Made by a program: the position numbers and the translations under genes. The notes beneath the pieces were generated by a model. The model was not told where the DNA came from. It did not search any database and was given only the letters and a program-made list of their open reading frames with translations. From NCBI GenBank assembly GCA_027296925.1, contig JAPUIP010000291.1:1-13276 (forward strand): 13,276 nt of DNA. The letters run 5' to 3'. Numbering within the stretch: position 1 is the first letter of the stretch; every line of letters starts with the position of its first letter. The stretch is from Candidatus Poribacteria bacterium (GTDB lineage Bacteria; Poribacteria; WGA-4E; PCPOR2b). This document shows, piece after piece, positions 12,399-13,276 of the stretch.

Positions 12399-13276
12399 CT
12401 AAACATCAGATCGAAGCGCTTTGGCCTGGCGTTCAATCTCTTCAGCGATTTCCACCCAAACCAGATCGCGCTCGCCGTTCTCTTCAGAAAAAGTAATCAC
12501 GGGTTTACCATCTTGTGGCAGGGCCTGCAAATCTTTTAGGACGGGTTCGCTCATCCACATGCAGGGACGGATGATGATGGGAATGACGCGCATACCTTCC
12601 TCTTTTCGTCGTTGCAACAAGCGGGTAATCTCTTTATCTTGGATGAAGCGAGAGGCGAGAAAGTGCTTACTCACAAATAATAAAGCTAAGTCGCATTCAT
12701 TCATGGCCCCTTGAATGGCTTGATACCATTCATCTCCGGCTTCAATACGGCGGTCTTGCCAGGCGTCAATGATGCCTTGACGCTGCATGCTGTCCACCAT
12801 GAGGACCAGGTCATCTTTAAACGCTTCGTCTTTATGGGCATAGCTAATGAATATTTTGAGTGGTTTCATGGTTGGTTTTTCTTCCGCTGGTAACTGGCTC
12901 AACGTCTCTTCCCATTGCCGGTGCAGAGACGCACACAGTGGCGCAAAGCCGGCGTGATCAAAGGGAATGGCGTACAGGTTCAGCACCAGGTTGAACAGGC
13001 TGACCGGATAATGGGTGGCATCGCGGAAATCGCCGGGGGTACAACTGCGCAAGTCGTGCGAGGGTGCTGAAGTGGGTTTGCCTTCTAGCGTGATGGAAAT
13101 CAATTTGTCACTGCCCAGCTGCGTTTTGACGAGGTTGACGTCTGCTGCAAATGCCGGCGTGGAGTGGTGATATGCACGCTGGTAGGCGGGCGTATCCAGC
13201 ACCACGACGTAGTCATCCGGTTGCACCTGCGCGGCCCCCTCGATGATATACACACCCGCGACCTGCAAGTCATCCC
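12399..13276 (-). CDS. Tandem TIR-domain protein (TIR/SEFIR-like stretch followed by a TIR domain), N-terminus beyond window
   Basis: The frame is open to the right edge, with about 291 residues visible. Residues are numbered from the TTG at 13268, which is only a codon inside the frame. The C-terminal domain (135-285) is a TIR domain: 'KPLKIFISYAHKDEAF' (135-150), 'DAWQDRRIEAGDEWYQAI' (168-185), 'CDLALLFVSKHFLASRFI' (192-209), and Glu213 in 'DKEITRLL', at the usual position of the NADase Glu. The N-terminal stretch (1-115) looks like the end of a second, TIR/SEFIR-type domain: 'DDYVVVLDTPAYQRA' (18-32), then 'LISITLEG' and a closing helical region. An in-frame ATG at 12869 (Met134) could start the second domain separately but has no good ribosome binding site, so one fused protein is preferred. 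Bacterial TIR proteins often act in anti-phage defence by consuming NAD+ or making signals; the partner lies outside the window. Function inferred from the fold only. Confidence 0.85.
   Translation of the reverse strand, partial: DDLQVAGVYIIEGAAQVQPDDYVVVLDTPAYQRAYHHSTPAFAADVNLVKTQLGSDKLISITLEGKPTSAPSHDLRSCTPGDFRDATHYPVSLFNLVLNLYAIPFDHAGFAPLCASLHRQWEETLSQLPAEEKPTMKPLKIFISYAHKDEAFKDDLVLMVDSMQRQGIIDAWQDRRIEAGDEWYQAIQGAMNECDLALLFVSKHFLASRFIQDKEITRLLQRRKEEGMRVIPIIIRPCMWMSEPVLKDLQALPQDGKPVITFSEENGERDLVWVEIAEEIERQAKALRSDV

Noticed and set aside
1..13276. CRISPR arrays, tRNA/rRNA genes, insertion sequences or att sites
   Set aside because: No regularly spaced repeats, tRNA-like cloverleaf signatures, transposase coding or terminal inverted repeats were recognised by eye.

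Overview
The window reads like chromosomal DNA of an uncultivated, free-living or host-associated bacterium of the Poribacteria / Latescibacterota / Planctomycetes kind. This is an inference from gene content: Gfo/Idh/MocA oxidoreductases, TIM-barrel sugar-phosphate isomerases, a phytanoyl-CoA dioxygenase-like protein, a DUF6807 'PmoA-like' protein, a CBM plus Asp-box sialidase-like protein and a glycosidase-type beta-propeller, all in one short stretch. Most genes have good GGAGG-type ribosome binding sites and sigma70-like promoters can be read. No tRNA, rRNA, CRISPR or transposase was seen.

Layout. (A) 1-1447, minus strand: a Gfo/Idh/MocA oxidoreductase overlapping by 8 nt a TIM-barrel isomerase that runs off the left edge; the two are translationally coupled and probably work in one sugar or polyol pathway. 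(B) 1448-3043: a gene-poor stretch. It has a compact divergent promoter region (about 1797-1935). Leftward it drives a small 44-60 residue ORF. Rightward it drives a leader with two overlapping inverted repeats, a 25-residue ORF with a good ribosome binding site, and a decayed TIGR04053-like radical SAM/SPASM gene of which only the C-terminal half survives. (C) 3044-5304: a large minus-strand CBM/sialidase-like protein with a near-perfect promoter, divergent from (D).

(D) 5305-8105, plus strand: a lipoprotein with a CX4R tyrosine-phosphatase-like domain, a DUF6807 protein and a second Gfo/Idh/MocA oxidoreductase with an unusual His-rich insertion. (E) 8126-12188, minus strand, read right to left: TIM-barrel isomerase, a 198-residue protein of unknown family, a five-bladed-propeller glycosidase-like gene broken by one frameshift, a C-terminal stump of a GNAT acetyltransferase, and a PhyH-type dioxygenase joined to the stump by an ATGA overlap. 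(F) 12399 to the right edge: a TIR-domain protein, partial, with a TIR/SEFIR-like stretch before a complete second TIR domain.

Blocks A, D and E look like catabolic or glycan-modification modules in which an NAD(P)-dependent oxidoreductase, an isomerase and a hydrolase- or dioxygenase-like enzyme act on related sugar-like compounds; the substrate cannot be read from sequence. Block B is the least explained part: strong regulatory signals with very little recognisable coding, next to a dead radical SAM gene.
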